A stretch of 63,190 bases of DNA. Source: Acidimicrobiia bacterium (GTDB lineage Bacteria > Actinomycetota > Acidimicrobiia > Acidimicrobiales > Aldehydirespiratoraceae). Below, piece by piece: positions 1-8,354 of the stretch. Where the stretch lies: contig JAJEJB010000008.1 of the NCBI GenBank assembly GCA_022828135.1, forward strand, positions 1-63,190. Direction: 5' to 3'. The notes under the pieces are model-generated. The model did not search any database. It saw nothing but the letters and a program-made list of their open reading frames with translations, and was not told the DNA's origin. The stretch's first letter is position 1. Each line of letters starts with the position of its first letter. The position numbers and the translations under genes were made by a program.

Positions 1-1
1 C

Positions 2-132
2 GCGCCAATAGGTGGCGCAGATTTCAGCGTATTTCGTGCTTGAGGCTGGCCCCGGCTTCAAACCCGCAGGTCAGAGGACCAGAGAGCATGCAGATGGACA
101 CAGCGTTTTCGCAGGTCAGCACCTATTGGCGC
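2..132. mobile_element. Short inverted-repeat (MITE-like) element
   Basis: A perfect 13-bp inverted repeat flanks about 105 bp with no open frame: gcgccaataggtg at 2-14 and its complement cacctattggcgc at 120-132. The same motif with one mismatch (gcgcaaataggtgg) lies at 63059-63072, next to the end of a transposase gene, in the same outer-to-inner polarity. I infer a non-autonomous relative or solo remnant of that insertion sequence. A possible extended -10 (tgtgatact) lies just beyond its right end, before the aminotransferase gene. The outer boundary on the left may be cut by the window edge. Confidence 0.5.
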
Positions 133-205
133 ATCCTCTAACTGAGCTGTGATACTCTCTAACCACTAGGTCGCGCAGCGCTCAAGGGAAACCAAGGGGG
201 AGCAC

Positions 206-1579
206 ATGCCGGACGGCCGGGAGCTGGCTCGTCGCCATCTCGTACCTCACTTCACGTCCGCGGGCACTTGGAACGCCGACGATCTCGTGGTGATCGAACG
301 CGGCGAGGGCTGCTATCTCACCGACTCCGACGGCAACGAGTACCTCGACGGGCTCGCCGGGCTGTTCTGCACCAACCTCGGCCACGGCCGCAGCGACTTG
401 ACAGCAGCAGCCGCCAAGCAGATGGATCAGCTGGCGTTCTACTCCAACTGGGGATTCGCCCATCCCTCCGCGATCGAAGCGGCGTCGATGATCGCCGAGT
501 TCGCGCCCGACGGCCTCGACCGGGTGTTCTTCGTGAACTCAGGATCCGAATCGGTGGAATCGGCGATCAAGCTGGCCCGCTGCTTCCACCTGGCCAACGG
601 CGAGGAACAGCGCCACAAGGTGATCGCCCGCAAGATGGCGTACCACGGCACCACCCTCGGCGCGCTCGCGCTGACCGGCATTCCCCGGGTGCGCGACCCG
701 TTCCTGCCGATGATCACCGACACCGTCCGCCATGTGGCCAACACGCTGGACTGGCACCTCGAACCGGGCCAGTCCGTCGCCGACCTGCCGTGCGTCACCG
801 AGGTCGAGCAGGCCATCTTGGCCGAAGGCCCCGAGACCGTCTCGATGGTGATCGCCGAGCCGGTCCAGAACGGCCGCGGCGCGCTGGTGCCGCCCGATGG
901 CTACTGGGCCGAGCTGCGCCGCATCTGCGACACCTACGGCGTGGTGCTGTGCGCCGACGAGGTGATCAACTCCTTCGGCCGCCTCGGCCACTGGTTCGGC
1001 AGCGAGCGCTTCGGCGCCGAGCCCGACATCATCACGTTCGCGAAGGGCGTCACCAGCGCCTACGCCCCCCTGGGCGGCATCGTCGCCAGGGACTCGCTCG
1101 TCGAGCGGGTGTGGGACTCGCCGCTGGCGATGTTCACCCACGGTTCCACCTTCGGTGCCCACCCCGTCGCCGCCGCAGTCGCCGTGGCGAACATGGCCGC
1201 CATGCGCGATGAAGGCGTGTTCGCCGGCGTGCTGGCCAACGAGGCGCACCTGGCGGGCGGTCTGGCCGGCCTGATGGACGCCCACGCGTGCGTGAAGGAG
1301 ATACGCGGGGCCGGCTACTTCTACGCGGTGGAATTGATGTTCGACCGGGCGTCGGGCACCGAGTTCACCGAGGAGCAGTTCGCATCGCTGCTGCCCGGCG
1401 GCGTGCTCGACGGCTTCGTCCGGTCCGAGCGTGTGCTGGTGCGGCCCGACGCCCGGGGCGCCGCCATGATCATGATCGCGCCGCCGCTGGTGGCCGACGC
1501 TGCCGTTATCGACGACCTGCTGAGCCGGGTCGACAAGGTGCTGGACCGCACGAGCGGTTGGCTCCATGCCTCGAAGTGA
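206..1579 (+). CDS. Class III PLP aminotransferase, probably taurine/omega-amino acid:pyruvate type
   Basis: This 457-residue fold-type I, class III aminotransferase would move the amino group from a terminal amine to pyruvate or a similar oxo acid. The family pattern is clear: FVNSGSESVESAIKLAR near residue 115, AYHGTT near 150, LCADEVINSFGRLG near 250, and the PLP lysine K280 in TFAKG. The ATG at 206 follows a purine-rich aaggggg. It is followed directly by tauABC and a phosphotransacetylase, which favours taurine:pyruvate aminotransferase (Tpa) making sulfoacetaldehyde. Class III specificity cannot be read reliably from sequence, so putrescine, beta-alanine or another omega-amine is possible. 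Confidence 0.8.
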   Translation: MPDGRELARRHLVPHFTSAGTWNADDLVVIERGEGCYLTDSDGNEYLDGLAGLFCTNLGHGRSDLTAAAAKQMDQLAFYSNWGFAHPSAIEAASMIAEFAPDGLDRVFFVNSGSESVESAIKLARCFHLANGEEQRHKVIARKMAYHGTTLGALALTGIPRVRDPFLPMITDTVRHVANTLDWHLEPGQSVADLPCVTEVEQAILAEGPETVSMVIAEPVQNGRGALVPPDGYWAELRRICDTYGVVLCADEVINSFGRLGHWFGSERFGAEPDIITFAKGVTSAYAPLGGIVARDSLVERVWDSPLAMFTHGSTFGAHPVAAAVAVANMAAMRDEGVFAGVLANEAHLAGGLAGLMDAHACVKEIRGAGYFYAVELMFDRASGTEFTEEQFASLLPGGVLDGFVRSERVLVRPDARGAAMIMIAPPLVADAAVIDDLLSRVDKVLDRTSGWLHASK

Positions 1580-1613
1580 GGCAGAACACATCCATCAACA
1601 TGGAGGGACCCCA

Positions 1614-2606
1614 ATGAAACGACTACTGGCATTGGCCGCAGTGCTCGCGCTTGCCGCAGCTGCGTGCGGCGGCGATGACGCACCCGAGGAGCTGAACGTC
1701 GCCTACTTCTTGGAGTGGCCGACGGCCAACCAGGTAGCGCAGCTCGAGGAGACCTACGACGACGAGCTCGGCGTGACGGTCAACTGGATCCCGTTCGCAT
1801 CGGGCGGCGACATGGCCCAGGCGATGGAGGCCGGAGACATCGACATCTCCTACTCCCAGGGCCTGACGCCGTTCGCCAACTTCGTGACCGGCGGCTCTGA
1901 TCTGCTGCTGATCGGCGTGGCGGTGAGCTACGCCGATGCAGACAACTGCGTCGCCCATCCTGACTACGGCGTCAACGCCGACAACGCAGCCGAGACGCTG
2001 GCAGGCCAGAGCATCTACACGCCGCTGGGCAACGTCACGCACTTCAAGCTGCTGAAGATGCTCGAGCATCTCGGCGTCGACACCTCCACTGTCGAGCTGA
2101 TCCAGTCCGAGGGCGGCCCCGCGGCCGTCGCGGCCCTGGACTCGGGCGAAGTGGCGATGGCGTGCGCATTCGGCGGCGCCGTCAACGAGATGATCGCCAA
2201 CGGCGGCAACCTGGTGATGACCGGGTCGGAGCAGGAGGCCATCGGCATCCGCGTCTTCGACATCATCTCCACCACCGGAGACTTCGCTGAGGCTTATCCC
2301 GACGTCCTGACGACCTTCCTGCAGGTCACCGAGGACGCCAACCGGGCCTACAACCGCGACCGGGCGCCGTTGATCGACACCATCGCCGAAGCTGCGGGCA
2401 TGGACCGCGCACCGACGATCGCCCTGCTGGATGCCTTCTCGTTCCCCGAGAAAGACGTCCAGCTGTCTGAGGCGTGGCTCGGCGGGACTGTGCAGCAGGT
2501 GATGAAGGACCAGATGGACTTCTTCGTCGCCCAAGGCGAGATCGGCTCGGCACTGTCGAGCTACGACAGCTTCGTCGACACGAGCTTCCTCGAAGGCATC
2601 GAGTAG
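1614..2606 (+). CDS. tauA: Taurine-type ABC transporter substrate-binding lipoprotein
   Basis: This 330-residue periplasmic-binding-protein-like lipoprotein captures the substrate outside the membrane. The N-terminus has a basic start, a hydrophobic stretch and a lipobox ending in C18 (LALAAAACGG). The mature part has VAYFLEWPTANQVAQ, INWIPF-type and DIDISYSQG segments resembling TauA of marine proteobacteria as I recall them. A strong ribosome site (ggaggg, 1602-1607) precedes the ATG at 1614, 34 bp after the aminotransferase gene. Taurine is the likeliest ligand from homology and context; other sulfonates or small amines cannot be excluded. Confidence 0.8.
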   Translation: MKRLLALAAVLALAAAACGGDDAPEELNVAYFLEWPTANQVAQLEETYDDELGVTVNWIPFASGGDMAQAMEAGDIDISYSQGLTPFANFVTGGSDLLLIGVAVSYADADNCVAHPDYGVNADNAAETLAGQSIYTPLGNVTHFKLLKMLEHLGVDTSTVELIQSEGGPAAVAALDSGEVAMACAFGGAVNEMIANGGNLVMTGSEQEAIGIRVFDIISTTGDFAEAYPDVLTTFLQVTEDANRAYNRDRAPLIDTIAEAAGMDRAPTIALLDAFSFPEKDVQLSEAWLGGTVQQVMKDQMDFFVAQGEIGSALSSYDSFVDTSFLEGIE

Positions 2607-2617
2607 CAGAGCAGATG

Positions 2618-2654
2618 ATGGGCGGGCGCCGTCCCTCCCCGGGCGCCCGCCCAT
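2618..2654 (+). terminator. Strong hairpin between tauA and tauB
   Basis: A perfect 13-bp GC-rich stem (atgggcgggcgcc at 2618-2630 and its complement at 2642-2654) encloses an 11-nt loop. There is no U-tract, so it is more likely an mRNA-stabilising or partly terminating hairpin than a full terminator. It sits just after tauA, where many ABC operons use such a structure to make more binding protein than permease. Confidence 0.6.
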
Positions 2655-2717
2655 ATCAGCTCCAACGGGCATGATTGCTCAGGGTCGCCACCCACACAGC
2701 GGATTCAACGGCACGGC

Positions 2718-4091
2718 ATGGACTCACTAGTCGGCGTACTCGCGGACATCTACGACGGCATCACCTACGTGGTGGCGCGGGGCGCCTACTGGCTCTCGAT
2801 CGTGTTCCTGTTCGTCGTCGGCCTCGGGGTGGCGGCCATGATCGTCGACCTGCTCATCATCCCCTCGCGCCGATTCAAGCAGGCGGACCGGGCTGCGCAT
2901 CCCACCAACGGGATGATCTTCATCGGCCAGCTCATGGCCGGTGTGGCGTTCGCGGGCGGTGTGGTGCTGATCTTCCGCGACACGGCATCTCCGTGGCAGC
3001 CGGCGGCGGCGCTGGTCGGCGGGGTCGCCTTGATGGTGTTGCTGGTCGCCTACCGCCGGGCCGACGAGGCACGCCAAGCGGCCCTGGTCCGCTACCTGTG
3101 GCTGTCGCTCGCCGCGAGCTCCGCCGTTGCCGTAGTGCTGGCGATCATGCAGATCGAGGGCAGCTCGATCGTCTACCTGGGTCTGCTCGCCGTCGCGTGC
3201 CTGCAGGCGCGGGCCTGGCTGGTGCTGGCCCGCCCCGAAGTGCGCTTCGACCCCTCCGAGGTGGCGATCACCGAGGAGTCCAGGACCGAGACCCCGCTGG
3301 TCGTGGAGCACCTCGGGATGGTGTACGAGCTGCCCGACGGCGGGACCGTGGAGGCGCTCAAGGATGTGTCGTTCACCCTCGAGCCGGGCCGGCTGCTCAC
3401 GCTGCTGGGACCGTCGGGGTGCGGCAAGACCACGCTGCTCAACATCATTGCCGGATTCCTGGCGCCCACATCGGGCGAAGCCAAGCTCGGCGACACGCCC
3501 ATCACCGGCCCGAGCCAGGACCGCGGCATGGTGTTCCAGCAGGGCGCGCTGTTCGAGTGGCTGAGCGTCAACGACAACGTGGGCTTCGGCGCCCGCATGA
3601 ACGGCCGCTCCCGGCCGGCCTCTCGTGAGGCGGTGCAGGAGCTGCTGCGCATCGTGGGCTTGTCGGAGTTCGGCGACAAGGCCGTCTACGAGCTCTCGGG
3701 CGGGATGCAGCAGCGGGTGGCGCTGGCCCGGTGCCTGGCCAACGATCCCACCATCATCCTCATGGATGAGCCGCTCGGGGCGCTCGATGCGTTGACGCGC
3801 GAGAAAATGCAGAGCCTGGTGCTCAACCTGTGGAACCAGACCGGCAAGACGATCGTGCTGGTGACCCACAGCGTGGAGGAGGCGCTGTACCTCGGCGACC
3901 AGCTCTTCGTGATGGCGCCCCGCCCGGGCCGCATCGAGCGGGTCTACGACCTGCCGTTCGCCCAGCAGGCACTCACCGCTGATGCTCGTGAGCTGAAGGC
4001 GTCGCCGGAGTTCATCGAGGCCCGCGAGGAGATCCTCTCGCTCATCTGGGAGATGGAGGAGCAGATCATGGGCACCACCGAGGGCGGCTGA
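2718..4091 (+). CDS. tauB: TauB-type ABC transporter ATPase with an N-terminal membrane domain
   Basis: This 457-residue protein has an unusual fusion. Residues 1-170 hold about five hydrophobic segments (near 23-48, 64-87, 94-112, 127-145 and 149-170). Residues about 193-457 are a nitrate/sulfonate/taurine-class ATPase with Walker A GPSGCGKT (231-238), signature LSGGMQQR, Walker B IILMDEPLGALD and the switch histidine in VTHSVEEAL. Ordinary TauB is about 260 residues and fully cytoplasmic, so this one should be membrane-anchored by its own helices. The ATG at 2718 is the natural start of the membrane part. Its stop overlaps the start of tauC by one base. Confidence 0.85.
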   Translation: MDSLVGVLADIYDGITYVVARGAYWLSIVFLFVVGLGVAAMIVDLLIIPSRRFKQADRAAHPTNGMIFIGQLMAGVAFAGGVVLIFRDTASPWQPAAALVGGVALMVLLVAYRRADEARQAALVRYLWLSLAASSAVAVVLAIMQIEGSSIVYLGLLAVACLQARAWLVLARPEVRFDPSEVAITEESRTETPLVVEHLGMVYELPDGGTVEALKDVSFTLEPGRLLTLLGPSGCGKTTLLNIIAGFLAPTSGEAKLGDTPITGPSQDRGMVFQQGALFEWLSVNDNVGFGARMNGRSRPASREAVQELLRIVGLSEFGDKAVYELSGGMQQRVALARCLANDPTIILMDEPLGALDALTREKMQSLVLNLWNQTGKTIVLVTHSVEEALYLGDQLFVMAPRPGRIERVYDLPFAQQALTADARELKASPEFIEAREEILSLIWEMEEQIMGTTEGG

Positions 4092-5152
4092 TGGCCGAAG
4101 GACCCGGCGGGCACGCACTCGACGACAACATCGACCAGCAGAACCGGGTCGCCAACTGGCCCTTCAACTGGCTGTTCTCGAAACGCGGCCAGAGCACGCG
4201 CAAGACGGTCACCTTCGGCGACGCAGCCGAGGTGAGCGGGGCGCTGCGGTGGACCGTCGTCAGCCTCATCGTCATCTTGGTGCTGTGGTTCATCTCCACC
4301 ACGGTGTGGGGACTGCCCCAGGAGTGGTACGACCACGCGGACGAGGTGCGTGCCGGGCTGTCGGCGGATGAGAGCTACGGCCAGCGAGACCTGCTGCGCG
4401 ACTGCGACGCCGCCGAGGACGACCCCTCGCTGTTCCCAGAACTGCCGGCGTGCTCGTACACCCAATGGCTCAGCGAGTCCACGCTGCCCAGCCCGATCCA
4501 GGTGTGGGATGCCTCATGGGACTTCGCGCGCAATGGCTACAGCGGGTTCACGCTGTGGCAGCACCTGTGGTTGAGCTTCAGCCGGCTGGCCAAGGGGCTG
4601 TTCTGGGGCGTGGTCATCGGCGTGCCGATCGGCTTGGCGATGGGCCTGTCCAGCCGCTGGCGGGGCATCTTCGACCCGGTGGTGGAGTTGCTGCGACCTA
4701 TCCCGCCGCTCGCGCTGATCCCGCTGTTCATCGTGTGGTTCGGCATCGGCGAGGAGGGCAAGGTCAACCTGCTGTTGTTCGCTGCGATCTGGATCATGGT
4801 GATCGCGGCCAGATCCGGCGTGCTCGCCGTCAACACCACCAAGGTGCACGCCGCCTACTCGCTGGGCGCGTCCAAGGCCCAGGTGCTGCGGCACGTGATC
4901 CTGCCCAATGCGCTGCCCGAGATCTTCACCGGGCTGCGGGTCGCCATCGGCGTGTGCTGGGGCACGCTCGTGGCCGCTGAGCTGCTGGGCGCCAGTTCGG
5001 GGCTCGGCTTCACCATCTTCAAGGCCCGGCAGTTCTTTCTGCTCGATCTCATGCTCTCGGCCGTCATCCTCATCAGCATCCTGGGCGTCACCATGGACGT
5101 GGCCATGCGAATGGCCGAGAAGCGGCTCATCCCCTGGCGCGGCAAGGGGTGA
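4091..5152 (+). CDS. tauC: TauC-type ABC transporter permease
   Basis: This 353-residue inner-membrane permease has the EAA loop typical of the taurine/nitrate class (AYSLGASKAQVLRHVILPNA, near residues 255-275). A first hydrophobic segment (about 53-75) is separated from the core by an unusually long, acidic, probably extracytoplasmic loop of about 80 residues with a pair of cysteines (DCDAAED and PACSYTQ). The core has five or so further helices. It should pair with the membrane-fused TauB and the lipoprotein TauA. Its stop overlaps the GTG of the next gene, so the operon is translationally coupled. Confidence 0.87.
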   Translation: MAEGPGGHALDDNIDQQNRVANWPFNWLFSKRGQSTRKTVTFGDAAEVSGALRWTVVSLIVILVLWFISTTVWGLPQEWYDHADEVRAGLSADESYGQRDLLRDCDAAEDDPSLFPELPACSYTQWLSESTLPSPIQVWDASWDFARNGYSGFTLWQHLWLSFSRLAKGLFWGVVIGVPIGLAMGLSSRWRGIFDPVVELLRPIPPLALIPLFIVWFGIGEEGKVNLLLFAAIWIMVIAARSGVLAVNTTKVHAAYSLGASKAQVLRHVILPNALPEIFTGLRVAIGVCWGTLVAAELLGASSGLGFTIFKARQFFLLDLMLSAVILISILGVTMDVAMRMAEKRLIPWRGKG

Positions 5153-6096
5153 ACCACACCCCGCCCGCGCCGGCGGGGCAGACCGACATCGTCGACTCAT
5201 GGCACCGCCGGGCTCGCGCCTGCCGGGCCCGGATTGTGCTGGCCGACGGCCGCGATGATCGTGCCATGGCTGCGGCCGAACGCTTGGCTGCCGACGCCCT
5301 GGCCGATCCGGTGCTGGTGGAGGACGCCGGCACCTTTCGCTCGGACGCGGTCCGCTCGCGGGCGACGGCCTCGTCGTGGCGTGACCGCATCGATCTGGAC
5401 GATCCACTCCATGTGGCCGCTCTCATGGTGGCTGCCGGAGAGGCCGACGCGTGCGTGGCGGGGGCTTCACGTCCGACGCCCGACGTCGTCCGGGCCGCTC
5501 TGTTCTGCATCGGCCGGGCCCCGGGCGTCGACCTGGTCAGCAGTTGCTTCTTCCTCGTGCTGCCCGGCGGCACGCCGGTCACCTACGCCGACTGCGGGGT
5601 CGTGCCGGAGCCGGACGCTGAGCAGCTGGCCTCCATTGCGGTCTCGAGCGCGGCCACCCATCGGGAACTGGCCGGCACCGAGCCGCGGGTGGCGATGCTG
5701 TCGTACTCCACCAAGGGCAGCGCCGATGGCCCCCGGGTCGAGTTGGTCCGGGAGGCCACCGAGATCGTGCGCCGCCGGGCCCCCGCGTTGATCGTGGACG
5801 GCGAATTGCAGTTCGACGCCGCGTGGGACACCGAGGTGGCAGCATCGAAGGCGCCCGGGTCGCCGATCGCGGGACGAGCCAACGTGTTCGTGTTCCCCGA
5901 CCTGTCGTCGGGCAATATCGCCTACAAGATCACTCAGCGCCTGGCCGGCGCCCGTGCCTTCGGACCCCTGCTGCAGGGCACCGCGGGCGTGATCCACGAC
6001 TTGTCGAGAGGATGCGACGTCGAAGATGTGGTCAACGTGGCCGTCATCGCGGCCTGCCAGGCCGCAGGGAGAGACGGGCTTGTCAGTCAGACCTAA
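5149..6096 (+). CDS. pta: Phosphate acetyltransferase
   Basis: This 315-residue protein carries the short phosphotransacetylase domain: an N-terminal RIVLADGRDDR-like segment, DACVAGASRPTPDVVRAAL, ARVAMLSYSTKGSA-like and the C-terminal signature FPDLSSGNIAYKITQRLAG followed by GVIHDLSRG. It interconverts acetyl phosphate and acetyl-CoA. The GTG start overlaps the tauC stop (gtga). In taurine dissimilation Pta follows Xsc, which releases acetyl phosphate and sulfite; finding pta directly behind tauABC supports that route, although xsc itself is not in this window. The N-terminus is slightly divergent from the common form. Confidence 0.88.
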   Translation: MNHTPPAPAGQTDIVDSWHRRARACRARIVLADGRDDRAMAAAERLAADALADPVLVEDAGTFRSDAVRSRATASSWRDRIDLDDPLHVAALMVAAGEADACVAGASRPTPDVVRAALFCIGRAPGVDLVSSCFFLVLPGGTPVTYADCGVVPEPDAEQLASIAVSSAATHRELAGTEPRVAMLSYSTKGSADGPRVELVREATEIVRRRAPALIVDGELQFDAAWDTEVAASKAPGSPIAGRANVFVFPDLSSGNIAYKITQRLAGARAFGPLLQGTAGVIHDLSRGCDVEDVVNVAVIAACQAAGRDGLVSQT

Positions 6097-6166
6097 CGCT
6101 GCGCTATACCTGCTAACTTCCGGATACGGCCAGAGCCGGGCGACGGGACGATCTGGGAGGCATGGT

Positions 6167-6787
6167 GTGACTCTGCGTGACGCTAAACCGGGCTCGGCTC
6201 GGCGATCGCTGGACAGCGACACCGTGATCACCGCCGCGGCGCGGATCGCCGACAAGGAGGGGCTGGACAAGCTGACGCTGACCCGGGTGGCCGACTCTCT
6301 CGGCGTCCGCCAGCCCGCCCTCTACCGGCACGTGGGCGGCTACGACGACCTCATACGCAGCCTGAGCCTCCTGGGTCGGGAGATCCTGGCCAAGAGGCTC
6401 TCCGAGTCGGCCGTCGGGCTGGCCGGCCACGACGCGGTGGCGGCGGTGGGCCACGCCTGGCGAGCCATGGTCCGGGACCATCCCGGCATCTACGCCGCCA
6501 CCGACCGCTACCCGTGCGCCGGCGATCCAGAACTGGAGGACGCGGTGGAGCAGGTACTGGCCGTGGTGGGCCAGGCCCTCAGGTCCTACGACCTCACCGA
6601 TGCGGATCGGGTCCACGCCGCCCGCACCCTTCGCAGCGCCTTCCACGGGTTCAGCCACCTCGAGTCGGGCGATGGCCATCCACTGCCCCATGATCCCGAG
6701 GAGACGTTCCGGCACCTCGTGGAGTTGCTGTGTGCCGGCATCGAGCGGTTGTCGCGCAACACCGGCGCTCGCGGGGCCGCTGCCTAG
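6167..6787 (+). CDS. TetR-family transcriptional regulator
   Basis: This 206-residue regulator has an N-terminal helix-turn-helix (LTLTRVADSLGVRQPALYRHV, about residues 38-58) and a C-terminal WHG-type ligand domain. The chosen GTG at 6167 has gggagg 7-12 bases upstream; an in-frame ATG further up has no ribosome site and would add residues unlike the family. It lies between the taurine genes and the Soe-like enzyme in the same direction, so it may control either or both, perhaps in response to sulfite or a thioester. Its ligand is unknown. Confidence 0.85.
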   Translation: MTLRDAKPGSARRSLDSDTVITAAARIADKEGLDKLTLTRVADSLGVRQPALYRHVGGYDDLIRSLSLLGREILAKRLSESAVGLAGHDAVAAVGHAWRAMVRDHPGIYAATDRYPCAGDPELEDAVEQVLAVVGQALRSYDLTDADRVHAARTLRSAFHGFSHLESGDGHPLPHDPEETFRHLVELLCAGIERLSRNTGARGAAA

Positions 6788-6863
6788 TGCCCCGGCTCGG
6801 TTTCCTGCTCGACAGCGACGGGGCTGCGGTATGACCCGGCTCGGCTTCCTGCTCGACAGTGAC
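6787..6863 (+). repeat. Duplicated gene start ahead of the soeB-like gene
   Basis: A 29-bp segment at 6791-6819 is repeated with two mismatches at 6835-6863, where it encodes the first residues (RLGFLLDSD) of the Fe-S protein. The upstream copy begins with a GTG that overlaps the TetR stop codon and makes a 15-codon mini-frame (PRLGFLLDSDGAAV) ending in a TGA that overlaps the real ATG. This looks like a 44-bp tandem duplication of the start region. It may act as a translational relay. Confidence 0.7.
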
Positions 6864-8345
6864 AGCTGCATCGGTTGTCACGCATGCACGGTCGCGTGCA
6901 AGAGCGAGCACGATGTTCCTCTCGGTGTGAACCGCACGTGGGTCAAGTACATCGAGACCGGCACGTTCCCCAACGTCAACCGGCACTTCTCGGTGATGCG
7001 CTGCAACCATTGCGACGACGCGCCGTGCATCACCATCTGCCCCACCGGCGCGCTGTTCCGGGCCGCCAACGGGGTGGTGGACTTCGACGACAGCAACTGC
7101 ATCGGCTGCAAGGGATGCATGAACGCCTGCCCCTACGACGCCATCTACATCAATCCGGCCACCAACACCGCCAACAAGTGCAACTTCTGCAACCACCGGA
7201 TCGAGGTGGGCCTCGAGCCGAGCTGCGTGGTGGTGTGCCCCACCCATGCCATCAAGGTGGCCGACCTCGACGACCCGAACGACGAGACCACTCGGATCAT
7301 CGCCCGCAGCGACACCGCGGTGCGGGCCCCCCAGCAGCAGACACTGCCCAAGGTGTACTACCGCGGCGCCGACCAGGCGTCGCTGGATCCGCTGCGGACC
7401 GCCATCGCGGCCGACGGCATGATCTGGGCCGACACGACACCGCAGCACCCGACGGCCGAGCCTGACGACCACGGCGTGGTGGCGCGGACCGCCTACACCA
7501 CCGCCCACCAGATGACCTGGAAGGCCAAGGTGTCCAGCTATCTCGTCACCAAGGCGATCGCCGCCGGCGTGATGGCCGTGGCCGGCCTGTTGGCGCTGCT
7601 CGGCCACGGCGGCACCCAGGCTGCGGTCGGAGTAATGCCGCCGGTCGTCGCGGGGCTCTTTCTTGCGGTCACGGGCGGGCTGCTCGTCGGGGACCTGCGC
7701 CGGCCGGAGCGCTTCTACTACCTCCTCACACGCGGTAACCGGCGGTCCTGGCTGGTCAAGGGCGCATGGGTGCTGGGTGCATTCGCGGCCGTGTGTGGCG
7801 CATGGTTCATTGCCGGTGTAGCCGGTTCAGCCGGTGCTCTTGTCGGCCTGGCCGTCCCCGCGGTCCTGCTGGCCGCAGCCACCGCGGGTTACACCGCCTT
7901 CCTGTTCGGCCAATGCGAGGGCCGGGATCTGTGGCAGACGCCGCTGCTGCTGCCGACGCTGCTGGCTCAGGCCGCGGTGGCCGGGGGTGCGGCCTACTCG
8001 CTCGCCGACCTTGCCATGGAGATACCGGCCGTGACCGCTGTTCGCTGGACGATGCTGGGCGGTCTTCTGGCTGCCGGGGTGCTCATCGGCGCCGAGGTGA
8101 CGTCGCGGGGCACCAGTCACGTCGAAGCCGCGGTGACGGTTATGACCCGCGGCCGCTACGCCCGCCGCTTCTGGGCCGGCGGGATCGTGTTGGGCCTGCT
8201 GGGGCCCGCCGTCCTGACCGCAGCCGCCCTCGCGGCCGGCACGGGTCCGGCACTGCCCGCTCTGGCGGGGCTGGCCGCCCTGGCGGGCATGTGGTTCTAC
8301 GAGGACGCCTTCGTGCGGGCCGGCCAGTCCGTCCCACTTTCCTAG
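6831..8345 (+). CDS. Fused 4Fe-4S electron-transfer and membrane-anchor subunit (SoeB-SoeC-like)
   Basis: This 504-residue protein joins two usual subunits. Residues 1-205 are a DmsB/NrfC-type protein with four cysteine clusters (CIGCHACTVAC, CNHCDDAPCITIC, CIGCKGCMNAC and CNFCNHR with CVVVC), enough for four 4Fe-4S centres. Residues about 225-500 hold about eight hydrophobic helices of the NrfD/DmsC type, including RRPERFYYLLTRGN. It should pass electrons between the molybdenum subunit encoded next and the quinone pool. The fusion and partner point to a SoeABC-type sulfite dehydrogenase; a DMSO, thiosulfate or polysulfide reductase is the alternative. Start: ATG 6831, not the longer upstream frame, which runs through the TetR gene. 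Confidence 0.85.
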   Translation: MTRLGFLLDSDSCIGCHACTVACKSEHDVPLGVNRTWVKYIETGTFPNVNRHFSVMRCNHCDDAPCITICPTGALFRAANGVVDFDDSNCIGCKGCMNACPYDAIYINPATNTANKCNFCNHRIEVGLEPSCVVVCPTHAIKVADLDDPNDETTRIIARSDTAVRAPQQQTLPKVYYRGADQASLDPLRTAIAADGMIWADTTPQHPTAEPDDHGVVARTAYTTAHQMTWKAKVSSYLVTKAIAAGVMAVAGLLALLGHGGTQAAVGVMPPVVAGLFLAVTGGLLVGDLRRPERFYYLLTRGNRRSWLVKGAWVLGAFAAVCGAWFIAGVAGSAGALVGLAVPAVLLAAATAGYTAFLFGQCEGRDLWQTPLLLPTLLAQAAVAGGAAYSLADLAMEIPAVTAVRWTMLGGLLAAGVLIGAEVTSRGTSHVEAAVTVMTRGRYARRFWAGGIVLGLLGPAVLTAAALAAGTGPALPALAGLAALAGMWFYEDAFVRAGQSVPLS

Positions 8346-8354
8346 GGAGGCGCC

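Noticed and set aside
6600..6830. Upstream extension of the Fe-S/membrane subunit by 77 residues
   Set aside because: It reads through the TetR gene in another frame; the family begins with the TRLGFLLDSDSCIGC segment from ATG 6831.
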